Of a stretch of 64,000 nt of DNA, positions 33,901 to 41,323 are shown piece by piece. The stretch is from the NCBI GenBank assembly GCA_963698015.1, contig OY969109.1:1674001-1738000 (forward strand). The letters run 5' to 3'. How positions within the stretch are numbered: the first letter of the stretch is position 1; every line of letters starts with the position of its first letter. Below the pieces are notes generated by a model that did no database searches, was not told the origin of the DNA, and saw only the letters and a program-made list of their open reading frames with translations. This DNA comes from VAXT01 sp963698015 (GTDB lineage Bacteria > Actinomycetota > Thermoleophilia > Gaiellales > Gaiellaceae). Both the position numbers and the translations under genes were made by a program.

Positions 33901-36900
33901 GTGCTTGCCCTGTACGTCAACGGCACACAGGTCGCGACCATGATCGTCAGCGGCCAGATCATCAGCAACACCGGCGCGCTGAGGATCGGCGGGAACACGA
34001 TCTGGGGCGAATACTTCAACGGGCTGATCGACGAGGTCCGCGTCTACAACCGAGCGCTGACGGCGGGCGAGATCCAGACGGACATGAACTCCTCGGTCAC
34101 GATGCCCGACACGCAGCCGCCGTCTGCGCCGGGCACGCTGACCGCGGCCGGGGGCCTCGGGCAGGCATCCCTCGCCTGGGGTGCGGCGACTGACAACGTC
34201 GGCGTGCACCACTACAACGTTCACCGCGGAACGACGTCCGGCTTCACGCCCTCGGCCGCGAACAGGATCGCGCAGCCGACCGGCACGAGCTACATGGACA
34301 CGGGGCTCGCCGCCGGCACCTACTACTACAAGGTGACCGCCGAGGACGCGGCCGGCAACGTCGGCCCGCCTTCGAACGAGGCGACCGCCACAGTCGCCGG
34401 CGACACGAGCCCGCCGACCGTCTCGATGACCGCGCCGTCGAACGGCGCAACCGTCTCCGGAACGGTGACGGTCACAGCCACTGCCTCCGACAACGGGACG
34501 GTTGCCGGCGTTCAGTTCACGCTCGACGGAGCGAACCTCGGCGCAGAGGACACGACAGCCCCGTACTCGATCTCCTGGGACACGTTCTCGAGCCTGAACG
34601 GCACGCACACGCTCTCGGCGGTCGCCCGGGACGGGGCAGGTAACACCGGAACCGCGACCCCGATCACGGTGACCGTGCAGAACACCGCCTCGGCCGGGAT
34701 CGTCGGCGCCTGGGCGTTCGACGAAGGCAGCGGCACGACGACGGCCGACCGCTCGGGGAGAGGCAACAACGGGACGCTCTCCAGCACGACGTGGGCCTCG
34801 AACGGCCGGTTCAACAAGGCGCTGCTGTTCAACGGCTCGAGCTCTTGGGTGACCGTGCCCGACTCGGGCTCGCTCGACCTGACGACCGGGATGACCGTCG
34901 AGGCCTGGCTCAAGCCGACGGTGGTCAACGGCTGGCAGACGGCGGTCGTGAAGGAGCAGTCGAACGACCTCGTCTACGGCCTGTACGCCAACACGTCCTC
35001 GGGCCGGCCGCAGGCGCAGGTGTTCGTGTCGGGAGCGATCAGGAAGGTGGACGGCACCGCCCCGCTGCCGGTCGGCGTGTGGACACACCTGGCGGCGACC
35101 TACGACGGCTCCACGCTGCGGATGTTCGTCAACGGCTCGCAGGTCGCGCAGCTCTCGATCGCCGGCCAGATCCTCACGTCGTCACAGCCGCTCCGGGTCG
35201 GCGGCAACGGCATCTGGGGCGAGTACTACAACGGCCTGATCGACGAGGCTCGCGTCTACAACCGCGCGCTCAGCGCCGGAGAGATCCAGAACGACATGTT
35301 CACGAGCGTGACGCCCGACACGGTCGCGCCCACGGTCGTCGCGAAGACCCCGGCCAACGGCGCGGCCGGGATCAACGCCGGCACGTCGGTGACGGCGAGC
35401 TTCAGCGAGCTCCTCAGAGCGAACACGGTGACGCCGTCGACGTTCGTCCTCCGGGACTCGACGAACACCATCGTCCCGGCCAACGTGACGTACGACTCGC
35501 AGACGAGTGTCGCAACGCTCGTGCCGCAGGCGGCGCTCCAGTACGGCGCCACCTATTCCGCCACCGTCGCCGGTGGGAGCGGAGGCGTGACGGACTACGT
35601 CGGCAACCCGCTCGCGGCCGACGTGAGCTGGTCGTTCACCGTCGAGGCCTCGCCGCCCCAGATCCTGATCGTCACTTCACCGACGAACCGATTCGCCTCG
35701 TACCTGACGGAGATCTTGCGGAATGAGGGTGTGGATGCGTTCACGACGATCGATGTCTCTTTCCTCTCGCCGGCCCTGCTCTCCCGTTTCGATGTGGTTG
35801 TGTTGGGGGAGACGGCGCTGTCGTCGGCTCAGGTTGGCTATTTGAGTGATTGGGTGAGCGCTGGGGGGAATTTGGTTGCGATGCGTCCTGATTCGCAGCT
35901 AGCACCGCTGCTCGGGTTGTCGAGCGCGTCGGGGTCGCTGGCGAATGCGTATTTGAAGGTGGATGTGACGCAGCCTCCGGGGCTGGGGATCGTGTCGCAG
36001 ACGATCCAGTTCCACGGGACGGCGGACAAGTACACGTTGAATGGGGCGAGCGCGGTCGCGAGTTTGTATTCGGATGCGAACACGCAGACGCCGAACCCGG
36101 CCGTCACGTTGCGTTCGGTCGGCTCGAACGGGGGTCAGGCGGCGGCGTTCAGTTATGACCTGGCTCGGTCGGTGGTGTATACGCGGCAGGGGAATCCGGC
36201 CTGGGCCGGTCAGGAGCGTGACGGTGTGCTCGGTGTGCGCCCGGATGATCTGTTCTTTGGTGCGAAGACGGGTGATGTGCAGCCGGACTGGGTGAACACG
36301 GCCAAGATCGCGATCCCGCAGGCCGACGAGCAGCAGCGCCTGCTCGTCAACCTGATCACGCTGATGGAGCGCGACAAGCTGCCGCTACCGCACTTCTGGT
36401 ACCTGCCGCGCGGACTGAAAGCAGCGGTCGTGATGAGCGGCGACGACCATGCGCTGGGAGGAACCGGCCCGACGTTCGACCGCTGGAAGGCGCTGAGCCC
36501 CGCGGGCTGCAGCGTCGTCAACTGGGAGTGCGTGCGGGCGACGTCCTACATCTATCCCGACAGCCCGCTCACGAACGCTCAGGCAGCGGGATACGCCACC
36601 GACGGCTTCGAGGTCGCATTGCACCCATCGGACGGCGGTTGTAACGCCATACCCTCGACGCTGGATCACGTCATCTCGCAGTTCGATACTCAGCTGGCGC
36701 AGTTCGCCGCCAGGTATACGAGCGTCCCCGCGCCAATGACGAGTCGCACTCACTGTGTCGAATGGCCCGGCTGGCTGACCGACGCGACCGTGGAGCTCGC
36801 CCACGGCATCCGGATGGACGGCAACTACTACCACTTCCCCGATTTCTGGATCGGGAACAAGCCCGGCTTCATGAACGGCGGCGGCTTCCCGATGCGCTTC

Positions 36901-37398
36901 GCCGACACGGACGGGTCTCAGCTCGACATCTACCAGCAGAACACGAACATGACCGACGAATCGGGCCAGCTCGAGCCGTTGACCGTGAACGCGCTCCTCG
37001 ACAAGGCGACCGGCGCCGAGGGCTACTACGGAACCTTCGGCGTGAACATGCACACCGACCACGCCCCGACCGCGGACGCAGAGGCGATCGTCGCCTCCGC
37101 ACAGTCGCACGGCGCGCCGGTCATCTCCTACAAGCAACTGCTGACCTGGGTCGACGGCCGGAACACCTCGACGATCCGCACCATGAGCTGGAGCGCCGGC
37201 ACGTTCAGCTTCACGACGACGGCCGGGATCGGCGCGACCGGCCTGCGGACGATGCTCCCGACGCAGGGGCCGACGGGGACGCTGAGCGCCCTCACCTGCG
37301 GCGGCTCGGCCATGTCGTACACGCTGGCGACGATCAAGGGCGTGCAGTACGCGATGTTCGCCACGATCACGGGGTCGTGCCAGGCGATCTACTCGTAG
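30970..37398 (+). CDS. Giant secreted LamG/FN3 protein, paralogue with seven FN3 domains
   Basis: This 2142-residue protein has an export signal (LGLFLCLTVVAVGQLGG, ending near ARA at 36). Order: LamG (39-244), six near-identical FN3 domains (252-832), LamG (837-1041), FN3 (1048-1144), Ig-like (1147-1237), LamG (1244-1444), SbsA-type Ig (1452-1557), and a C-terminal module nearly identical to that of the preceding gene. In the module VMSGDDHA is kept, but the HPHS of the neighbour is HPSD here, so one possible metal ligand is lost. FN3 domains carry ATDNVGVHHYNVHRGTTSGF. Start is uncertain: the frame is open from a TTG at 30892, and GTG 30970 places the signal peptide normally. Confidence 0.82.
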   Translation: MRAVGRHARRWGRLGLFLCLTVVAVGQLGGSHARASTVGLVAAYSADQGSGSTLTDLSGNGNNGTVSGTTWSTTGKFGGALSFNGTTSIVNVADSNTLDLTNGMTLEAWVNPSALGATWRTVLMKEQTGDIVYDLYAAGAGSPKVPTTEVFVAGDKTLSGGSVLPLSTWTYLTATYDGNMLRLWVNGNQVSQLVQVGSMPVSTGALRIGGNNVWGGGEHFQGLIDEVRIYNRALSQSEIQSDMASPVANPDQQPPTAPTNLVATASANSVNLTWTAATDNVGVHHYNVHRGTTSGFTPTTANRIAQPTGTTYTDPGLATGTYYYKVTAEDAAGNVGPPSNEVSATIPDTQPPTAPTNLVANASGSTVNLTWTAATDNVGVHHYNVHRGTTSGFTPTTANRIAQPTGTSYADTGLSAGTYYYKVTAEDAAGNVGPPSNEANATITDTQPPTAPTNLVATASANSVNLTWTAATDNVGVDHYNVHRGTTSGFTPTTANRIAQPTGTSYTDPGLGTGTYYYKVTAEDAAGNVGPPSNEASATILPDTDPPTAPSNLVANASGSTVNLTWTAATDNVGVHHYNVHRGTTSGFTPTTANRIAQPTGTSYTDAGLSAGTYYYKVTAEDAAGNVGPPSNEANATITDTQPPTAPTNLVATASGTSISLTWTAATDNVGVDHYNVHRGTTSGFTPTTANRIAQPTGTSYTDTGLATGTYYYKVTAADVAGNVGPASNEASATIPDTQPPTAPTNLVATGSGNSINLTWTAATDNVGVHHYNVHRGTTSGFTPTTANRIAQPTGTSYTDAGLSAGTYYYKVTAEDAAGNVGPPSNEASATATAAPSGLVAAYGFDEGSGLTTADQSGNGNAGTLANATWAGAGLGRFGNALSFNGSNAIVNVADSASLHLTTGMTLEAWVKPTSIGGWSTAIFKERTGYYAEAIYANTSTNRPSANVYTAADNDLRGTAQVPVNTWTHLAATYDGTVLALYVNGTQVATMIVSGQIISNTGALRIGGNTIWGEYFNGLIDEVRVYNRALTAGEIQTDMNSSVTMPDTQPPSAPGTLTAAGGLGQASLAWGAATDNVGVHHYNVHRGTTSGFTPSAANRIAQPTGTSYMDTGLAAGTYYYKVTAEDAAGNVGPPSNEATATVAGDTSPPTVSMTAPSNGATVSGTVTVTATASDNGTVAGVQFTLDGANLGAEDTTAPYSISWDTFSSLNGTHTLSAVARDGAGNTGTATPITVTVQNTASAGIVGAWAFDEGSGTTTADRSGRGNNGTLSSTTWASNGRFNKALLFNGSSSWVTVPDSGSLDLTTGMTVEAWLKPTVVNGWQTAVVKEQSNDLVYGLYANTSSGRPQAQVFVSGAIRKVDGTAPLPVGVWTHLAATYDGSTLRMFVNGSQVAQLSIAGQILTSSQPLRVGGNGIWGEYYNGLIDEARVYNRALSAGEIQNDMFTSVTPDTVAPTVVAKTPANGAAGINAGTSVTASFSELLRANTVTPSTFVLRDSTNTIVPANVTYDSQTSVATLVPQAALQYGATYSATVAGGSGGVTDYVGNPLAADVSWSFTVEASPPQILIVTSPTNRFASYLTEILRNEGVDAFTTIDVSFLSPALLSRFDVVVLGETALSSAQVGYLSDWVSAGGNLVAMRPDSQLAPLLGLSSASGSLANAYLKVDVTQPPGLGIVSQTIQFHGTADKYTLNGASAVASLYSDANTQTPNPAVTLRSVGSNGGQAAAFSYDLARSVVYTRQGNPAWAGQERDGVLGVRPDDLFFGAKTGDVQPDWVNTAKIAIPQADEQQRLLVNLITLMERDKLPLPHFWYLPRGLKAAVVMSGDDHALGGTGPTFDRWKALSPAGCSVVNWECVRATSYIYPDSPLTNAQAAGYATDGFEVALHPSDGGCNAIPSTLDHVISQFDTQLAQFAARYTSVPAPMTSRTHCVEWPGWLTDATVELAHGIRMDGNYYHFPDFWIGNKPGFMNGGGFPMRFADTDGSQLDIYQQNTNMTDESGQLEPLTVNALLDKATGAEGYYGTFGVNMHTDHAPTADAEAIVASAQSHGAPVISYKQLLTWVDGRNTSTIRTMSWSAGTFSFTTTAGIGATGLRTMLPTQGPTGTLSALTCGGSAMSYTLATIKGVQYAMFATITGSCQAIYS
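31725..33465 (+). repeat. Six tandem FN3-coding repeats of about 290 bp
   Basis: Each unit begins near CCGCCCAC(T/C)GC(G/A)CCGACGAA and encodes one FN3 domain. Units 1 and 3 and units 2 and 4 are closest to each other, so the array may have grown by doubling a two-domain unit. All remain in frame. Confidence 0.85.
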
Positions 37399-37404
37399 AC
37401 GCCC

Positions 37405-37422
37405 ACTAGCCGAACGAGTAGG
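37405..37422. promoter_or_regulatory. Inverted-repeat operator candidate, site 5
   Basis: ACTAGCC-GAAC-GAGTAGG has an intact left arm and the same GAAC spacer as site 3, with three mismatches in the right arm. It lies 152 bases upstream of the Wzz-like gene and about 66 bases before a possible leaderless start at 37489. Confidence 0.4.
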
Positions 37423-37476
37423 TGGACTCCTTGGAATCTGGCCGCTCGTGGCGTGTTCAAGGCGCGATTTCGACTC

Positions 37477-37545
37477 TACGATCGAGGCATGGTCGAAGTC
37501 AGGGGACCTGATCCCCGCATGGTCGGGGCCATGCGGGATCGATGA
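37477..37545 (+). promoter_or_regulatory. Possible promoter, leader peptide and hairpin before the Wzz-Wzy operon
   Basis: TACGAT (37477-37482) is followed by six bases and ATG at 37489, the leaderless arrangement. The ATG opens an 18-codon frame (product MVEVRGPDPRMVGAMRDR) that ends 29 bases before the Wzz-like gene. The same bases contain a palindrome GGGGACCTGATCCCC and a strong stem GATCCCCGCATGG/CCATGCGGGATC with a TCGGGG loop (one bulged base). A leader peptide over a hairpin could act as an attenuator. Alternatively the hairpin is a REP-like element and the frame is chance. Confidence 0.35.
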
Positions 37546-37574
37546 CGTTGCTCAGGAGTAGGGGGCAGGTGTAA

Positions 37575-38318
37575 ATGGATCTTCAACTCGCGATGCGCGT
37601 GCTCTGGCGCTTCAGGGTGCTCGTGGCCGCGGGCCTGGCGCTCGGGCTGAGCCTGGCGTTCCTCTCGATGGTGCACGTTTCGCTGACCGGAAGCCCGCAC
37701 TTCTCGTACCGGGCGAAGCCGCAGTACCAGAGCACGACCACGGTCGGCGTCACGACGAACGGCTTCTGGCAGGGCTCGCTGAATCTCCACGCCGGCTCGA
37801 AGGTCCTCAACGCTCCGCGCGGCCCCGTCGACACCGGCGTGCTGCGGAACCTCGCGTCGTACTACCTCACCCTGGCCACCGGCAACGACGTCATGAAGGA
37901 GCTCGCGCAGAGCGGCAAGATCGACGGCGTCATCCAGGCCTACCCGGTGCTGGCGCCGGACAGCACGACCCAGCCGCTCTTCGGGTTGACTGCGATCGCG
38001 CCGAGCCAGCAGCAGGCGTACTCGCTCTCCGTGCGCCACCTGCGGGCCTTCCGATCCTGGCTGCGCAAGAGCCAGGAGCAGGTGGGGACGAAGCCCAACA
38101 GCCGGGTCATCCTCCAAACCGTCGCCGGGCCGACGCCTCCTACGCTGCTGATGGGACGCAAGAAGACGAAGCCGATCCTGATCCTCCTCTCGACCCTGGT
38201 CGCCGTTTGCGGCCTGGCGTTCGCGCTCGAGAACCTGCGGCCGCGCATCCGTTCCGTCTCGGAGAAGTCGGATGACGACGAGAAGCATGACCGGCCGACC
38301 CAGCGCCTGACGGCCTGA
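37575..38318 (+). CDS. Wzz-like chain-length determinant/polysaccharide co-polymerase
   Basis: This 247-residue protein has an N-terminal membrane helix (FRVLVAAGLALGLSLAFLSM, 15-34), an extracytoplasmic domain of about 155 residues, and a C-terminal helix (PILILLSTLVAVCGLAFALE, about 200-220). This two-helix layout is typical of Wzz/KpsE/VpsA-type co-polymerases. The cytoplasmic tail is short and lacks the tyrosine kinase domain found in some actinobacterial forms. It is fused in operon with the Wzy/WaaL-type gene, with which it shares TGATG. It would control chain length during polymerisation. Confidence 0.75.
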   Translation: MDLQLAMRVLWRFRVLVAAGLALGLSLAFLSMVHVSLTGSPHFSYRAKPQYQSTTTVGVTTNGFWQGSLNLHAGSKVLNAPRGPVDTGVLRNLASYYLTLATGNDVMKELAQSGKIDGVIQAYPVLAPDSTTQPLFGLTAIAPSQQQAYSLSVRHLRAFRSWLRKSQEQVGTKPNSRVILQTVAGPTPPTLLMGRKKTKPILILLSTLVAVCGLAFALENLRPRIRSVSEKSDDDEKHDRPTQRLTA

Positions 38319-39826
38319 TGCGAGTCGTCCCCGGCGCCGCGGAACGCGGTCCGGCCGTATCGGCAACCCTGTTCGTGGGAGCGCTCGCCGCGCTCACGCT
38401 GTCGGTCGTCGAGCCCTCGGCGCTCCTGATCGGGATCCCGCTTGCGCTGCTCGTCCCGCTCGCGTACGCGCACAGCTGGCTGCTGGCCTGGCGCCAGATG
38501 ATCGCGCTCCTGATCCTCGTCATCCTCTTCATCCCCATCAAGCGGTACGCGATGCCGGGTCATCTACCGTTCGACCTCGAGCCCTACCGGCTCCTCGTCG
38601 CCCTCATCTTCTTCGCCTGGGTCGTGTCGCTGCTGATCGACCCTCGCGTGCGTCTGCGCAAGACCGGCGTGGAAGGGCCGATACTGCTGATCGCACTCGG
38701 CAGCGTCCTCTCCGAGGTCGCGAACACGGGGCGGATCCACAGCCTGGGCGTCCAGGCCGAGGTGATCAAGGGCTTGATGTTCCTCGGCAGCTTCTTCCTG
38801 ATCTGCTTTCTGATCGTGAGTGTCACGAAGACGCGCGCAAACGTCGAGCGGCTGATCGAGGTGCTCAGCGTGGGGGGCGGCGTGCTGGGGATCTTCGCCG
38901 TCATCGAGTACCGAACCCACTACAACTTCTTCGATCACCTCCACGGAGTGATGCCGTTCCTCATCCCGCTCTATCCGAGCGGGCTCGGGATCGCCCGGGG
39001 CGGGGACGTGCGCGTGTTTGCCTCCTCGCAGCATCCGATCGCCCTCGGCGGGCTGTTCGTGATGCTCGCGCCGCTCGCCATCTATCTCGCGACGCGCCCG
39101 GGCAAGCGCCTGTGGTGGATCGTCGCCGGCGCCGTGATGATCGGGGCGGTCTCGAGCGTCTCGCGCACAAGCATCGTGATGATCGCCGGCGCCGGACTGG
39201 TCTTCCTTTGGCTGCGCCCGCGACAGACCCTGAAGATGTGGCCGGCGATCGTGCCGGCGATCCTCGTGATCCAGTTCTCGATCCCCGGCGCGCTCCGGTC
39301 GCTCGAGAACTCGTTCTTCCCGGCGGGCGGGCTGATCGCCCAGCAGCAGTCGCATGCGGGCTGGACGAACAAGAACCGGCTTGCCGACTGGGGGCCGACT
39401 GTGACGCAGTGGGCGCAACAGCCGCTCGTCGGCCAGGGATTCTCGACCCGCCAACCCGGGCAAGCGGGGACTGACGTTCTCGACGATCAGTGGCTGAAGA
39501 CGCTCGCCGAGACGGGGCTCATCGGGATCCTCGGGTGGATGTGGCTCTTCGTCCGCTCGATCAGGAGGCTGGCCCGGCAGGGAAGGGAGGACGCCGAGGA
39601 CGGAGGATGGCTCGAGGTCTGTCTCGCTGCGAGCATCGGCTCGTTCGCCGTGGGGATGTTCTTCTACGACGCGTTCTCGTTCATTCAGGTCACCGTGATG
39701 CTCTTCATCCTCCTGGGGCTCGGAGCCGTACTCGCCCAGTCGGGTGAGCGCACGCCGCGCGAGGAGAGTGGTCGCGGCGGGCTACGGGTGCTGCGCCTGC
39801 GCGACCCTTCGGTCGCGCGGAGCTAG
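38318..39826 (+). CDS. O-antigen ligase/polymerase family protein (Wzy/WaaL-like)
   Basis: This 502-residue membrane protein has about eleven predicted helices and a large external loop, with ASSQHPIALGGLFVMLAPLA in the middle and QQPLVGQGFSTRQPGQAG near the loop end. The segment PLVGxG and the following WLKTLAETGLIGILGWMWLF are typical of the Wzy_C/O-antigen ligase family. It would polymerise or transfer lipid-linked glycan outside the membrane. The ATG overlaps the stop of the Wzz-like gene by one base. Its stop shares CTAG with the stop of the opposing gene. Confidence 0.85.
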   Translation: MRVVPGAAERGPAVSATLFVGALAALTLSVVEPSALLIGIPLALLVPLAYAHSWLLAWRQMIALLILVILFIPIKRYAMPGHLPFDLEPYRLLVALIFFAWVVSLLIDPRVRLRKTGVEGPILLIALGSVLSEVANTGRIHSLGVQAEVIKGLMFLGSFFLICFLIVSVTKTRANVERLIEVLSVGGGVLGIFAVIEYRTHYNFFDHLHGVMPFLIPLYPSGLGIARGGDVRVFASSQHPIALGGLFVMLAPLAIYLATRPGKRLWWIVAGAVMIGAVSSVSRTSIVMIAGAGLVFLWLRPRQTLKMWPAIVPAILVIQFSIPGALRSLENSFFPAGGLIAQQQSHAGWTNKNRLADWGPTVTQWAQQPLVGQGFSTRQPGQAGTDVLDDQWLKTLAETGLIGILGWMWLFVRSIRRLARQGREDAEDGGWLEVCLAASIGSFAVGMFFYDAFSFIQVTVMLFILLGLGAVLAQSGERTPREESGRGGLRVLRLRDPSVARS

Positions 39827-40443
39827 CGGGACCGCCGCCCGGCGATCCACATCGACGCCAGGCCGGTCGCGAGGAGCATCCAGCCGGCGAGCTCGCTCCC
39901 GTGCTTGACGATGACCTTGATCTGGTAGATCCAGGAGTCGCCGCCTCGGCCGAGCTCGGTCACGAGCCACCCTCCGAAGACGTGGGCGACGAACGAGACC
40001 CCGAGCACAATGCAGGCGGCCCGCACCACGCGTCCCGCGATCGAGCCGCCGGCCGCAAGCCTCCAGAGACACACGAATGCTCCTGCTGCGAACGGCGCGG
40101 CCAGCAGGGCCGCATGCGGGACCATCGAGAGCTTGAGCGCGACGATCGTGGTCAGACACAGCGCCCCGATGATGCTCGTCCCCCGCTGCTCGGCTCGCGT
40201 CGCGGCAAGGAGCCATGCTCCGGCTGTGGCGGCGGTCAGCAGGAGCATCGTCAGGCCGCCGACGAGGCTCCTGTCCGAGCTGGAGTCGAGCGCGAAGCTA
40301 CGCAGACCGAGCTCGTAGTCGACGACCTGGGCAACGGCAACACCCACTCCGAGCATGACCGCGATGCACACGCCCCCGATCGCGATCCACCGGTCGAGCC
40401 GAACGCCGTCGGGCCGGGGAACCGTGCGGGTCAGCGTGACCAC
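39823..40443 (-). CDS. Polytopic membrane protein of unknown function
   Basis: This 206-residue protein has five or six predicted helices, including WIAIGGVCIAVMLGVGVAVA, SLVGGLTMLLLTAATAGAWL, and LLATGLASMWIAG at the end. A short basic N-terminus and C-terminus flank them. No catalytic motif or family is recognised. It lies 7 bases after the GT2 gene and in the same direction, so it is likely the last gene of the asnB-GT2 operon. Confidence 0.65.
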   Translation of the reverse strand: MVTLTRTVPRPDGVRLDRWIAIGGVCIAVMLGVGVAVAQVVDYELGLRSFALDSSSDRSLVGGLTMLLLTAATAGAWLLAATRAEQRGTSIIGALCLTTIVALKLSMVPHAALLAAPFAAGAFVCLWRLAAGGSIAGRVVRAACIVLGVSFVAHVFGGWLVTELGRGGDSWIYQIKVIVKHGSELAGWMLLATGLASMWIAGRRSR

Positions 40444-40450
40444 TGTGCTG

Positions 40451-41323
40451 CTAGCCCGCCGTCTTGCCGAGAGCCTCGCGGGCGCGCAGCGGAAGCTCGC
40501 GCAGCCGCTGGGACCGACGGATGTAGGCTCGGGCGTCCGGATCGGGAAGGACGGGAGCGCGGGCGGCCGCAGCGCGCACGTACCCCCAGACCATCGCTAG
40601 CGCGGCCGGCTCGCGCCGCGCCTTGAACACGGCGCGCCCGAGCAGGTAGGAGAAGCGATACCCCATGTAGCGGGCCGTGTCACCCTGGTCGAGCCAGCGC
40701 CTGCGGCCTCCATCGCGACCGCCTTCCGCTCGCAGATGGCGAAACGGGACGTCGAACAGCGTCCCGACGTCCCAACCGCGCAGCCGAGCCTTGATCGCGT
40801 CGATCTCGTCCCACCCCTGCCGCTCTTCGAGAGGCCAGACCTCCCGCAGGCAGGCAACCCGATAGGCCCGCGAGGCGCCCCAGACATGAGACCGGGTCCC
40901 GTACTCCGGCTGCCACTCTCCGCTCTTGAGCTCGTAGCAGAGCCCGCTCGCGATCCCGAGACGCGGGTTTCGCTGGAATCCGGCGAGGAGCCCGGCGAAG
41001 TAGTCGGCGTCGAACTCGAGGTCGGCGTCCAGCTTCACGATCACATCCGGCAGGTCCGGCGCCAGGGCGGTCACGCCTGCCGTGAAGCCCCGGACAACGG
41101 GAGCTCCTCGCGCCGGGACGTCCTGGGGCGAGTCGATCGCGCGGGCCCATGCGTGGCGCTCGGCGAGGTCGGCCGCCACCGACCGCGTTGCATCGGTCGA
41201 TCCCGTGTCGACGATGACCCACGTGACGGGGCGGACCGACTGGGCGTCGAGGCAGGCCGCGAGCCGCGGCAGGTTGTCCGCCTCGTTCCAGGCCGGCGTG
41301 ACGACCGAGTAGCGAAGCCTCAT
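40451..41323 (-). CDS. Family 2 glycosyltransferase
   Basis: This 290-residue cytoplasmic enzyme has the GT-A start VVTPAWNEADNLPRLAACL, the motif VIVDTGSTDATRS, and the metal motif VKLDADLEFDADYF. The acceptor-side region contains EERQGWDEIDAIKARLRGW. There are no membrane helices. The substrate is unknown. It follows asnB with a one-base overlap (TGATG) and therefore acts in the same pathway, probably adding a sugar to the growing repeat unit. Confidence 0.87.
   Translation of the reverse strand: MRLRYSVVTPAWNEADNLPRLAACLDAQSVRPVTWVIVDTGSTDATRSVAADLAERHAWARAIDSPQDVPARGAPVVRGFTAGVTALAPDLPDVIVKLDADLEFDADYFAGLLAGFQRNPRLGIASGLCYELKSGEWQPEYGTRSHVWGASRAYRVACLREVWPLEERQGWDEIDAIKARLRGWDVGTLFDVPFRHLRAEGGRDGGRRRWLDQGDTARYMGYRFSYLLGRAVFKARREPAALAMVWGYVRAAAARAPVLPDPDARAYIRRSQRLRELPLRAREALGKTAG

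Noticed and set aside
37502..37541. The strong palindrome considered as a tRNA or attachment site
   Set aside because: No cloverleaf can be drawn, no integrase is nearby and no second copy flanks an element.
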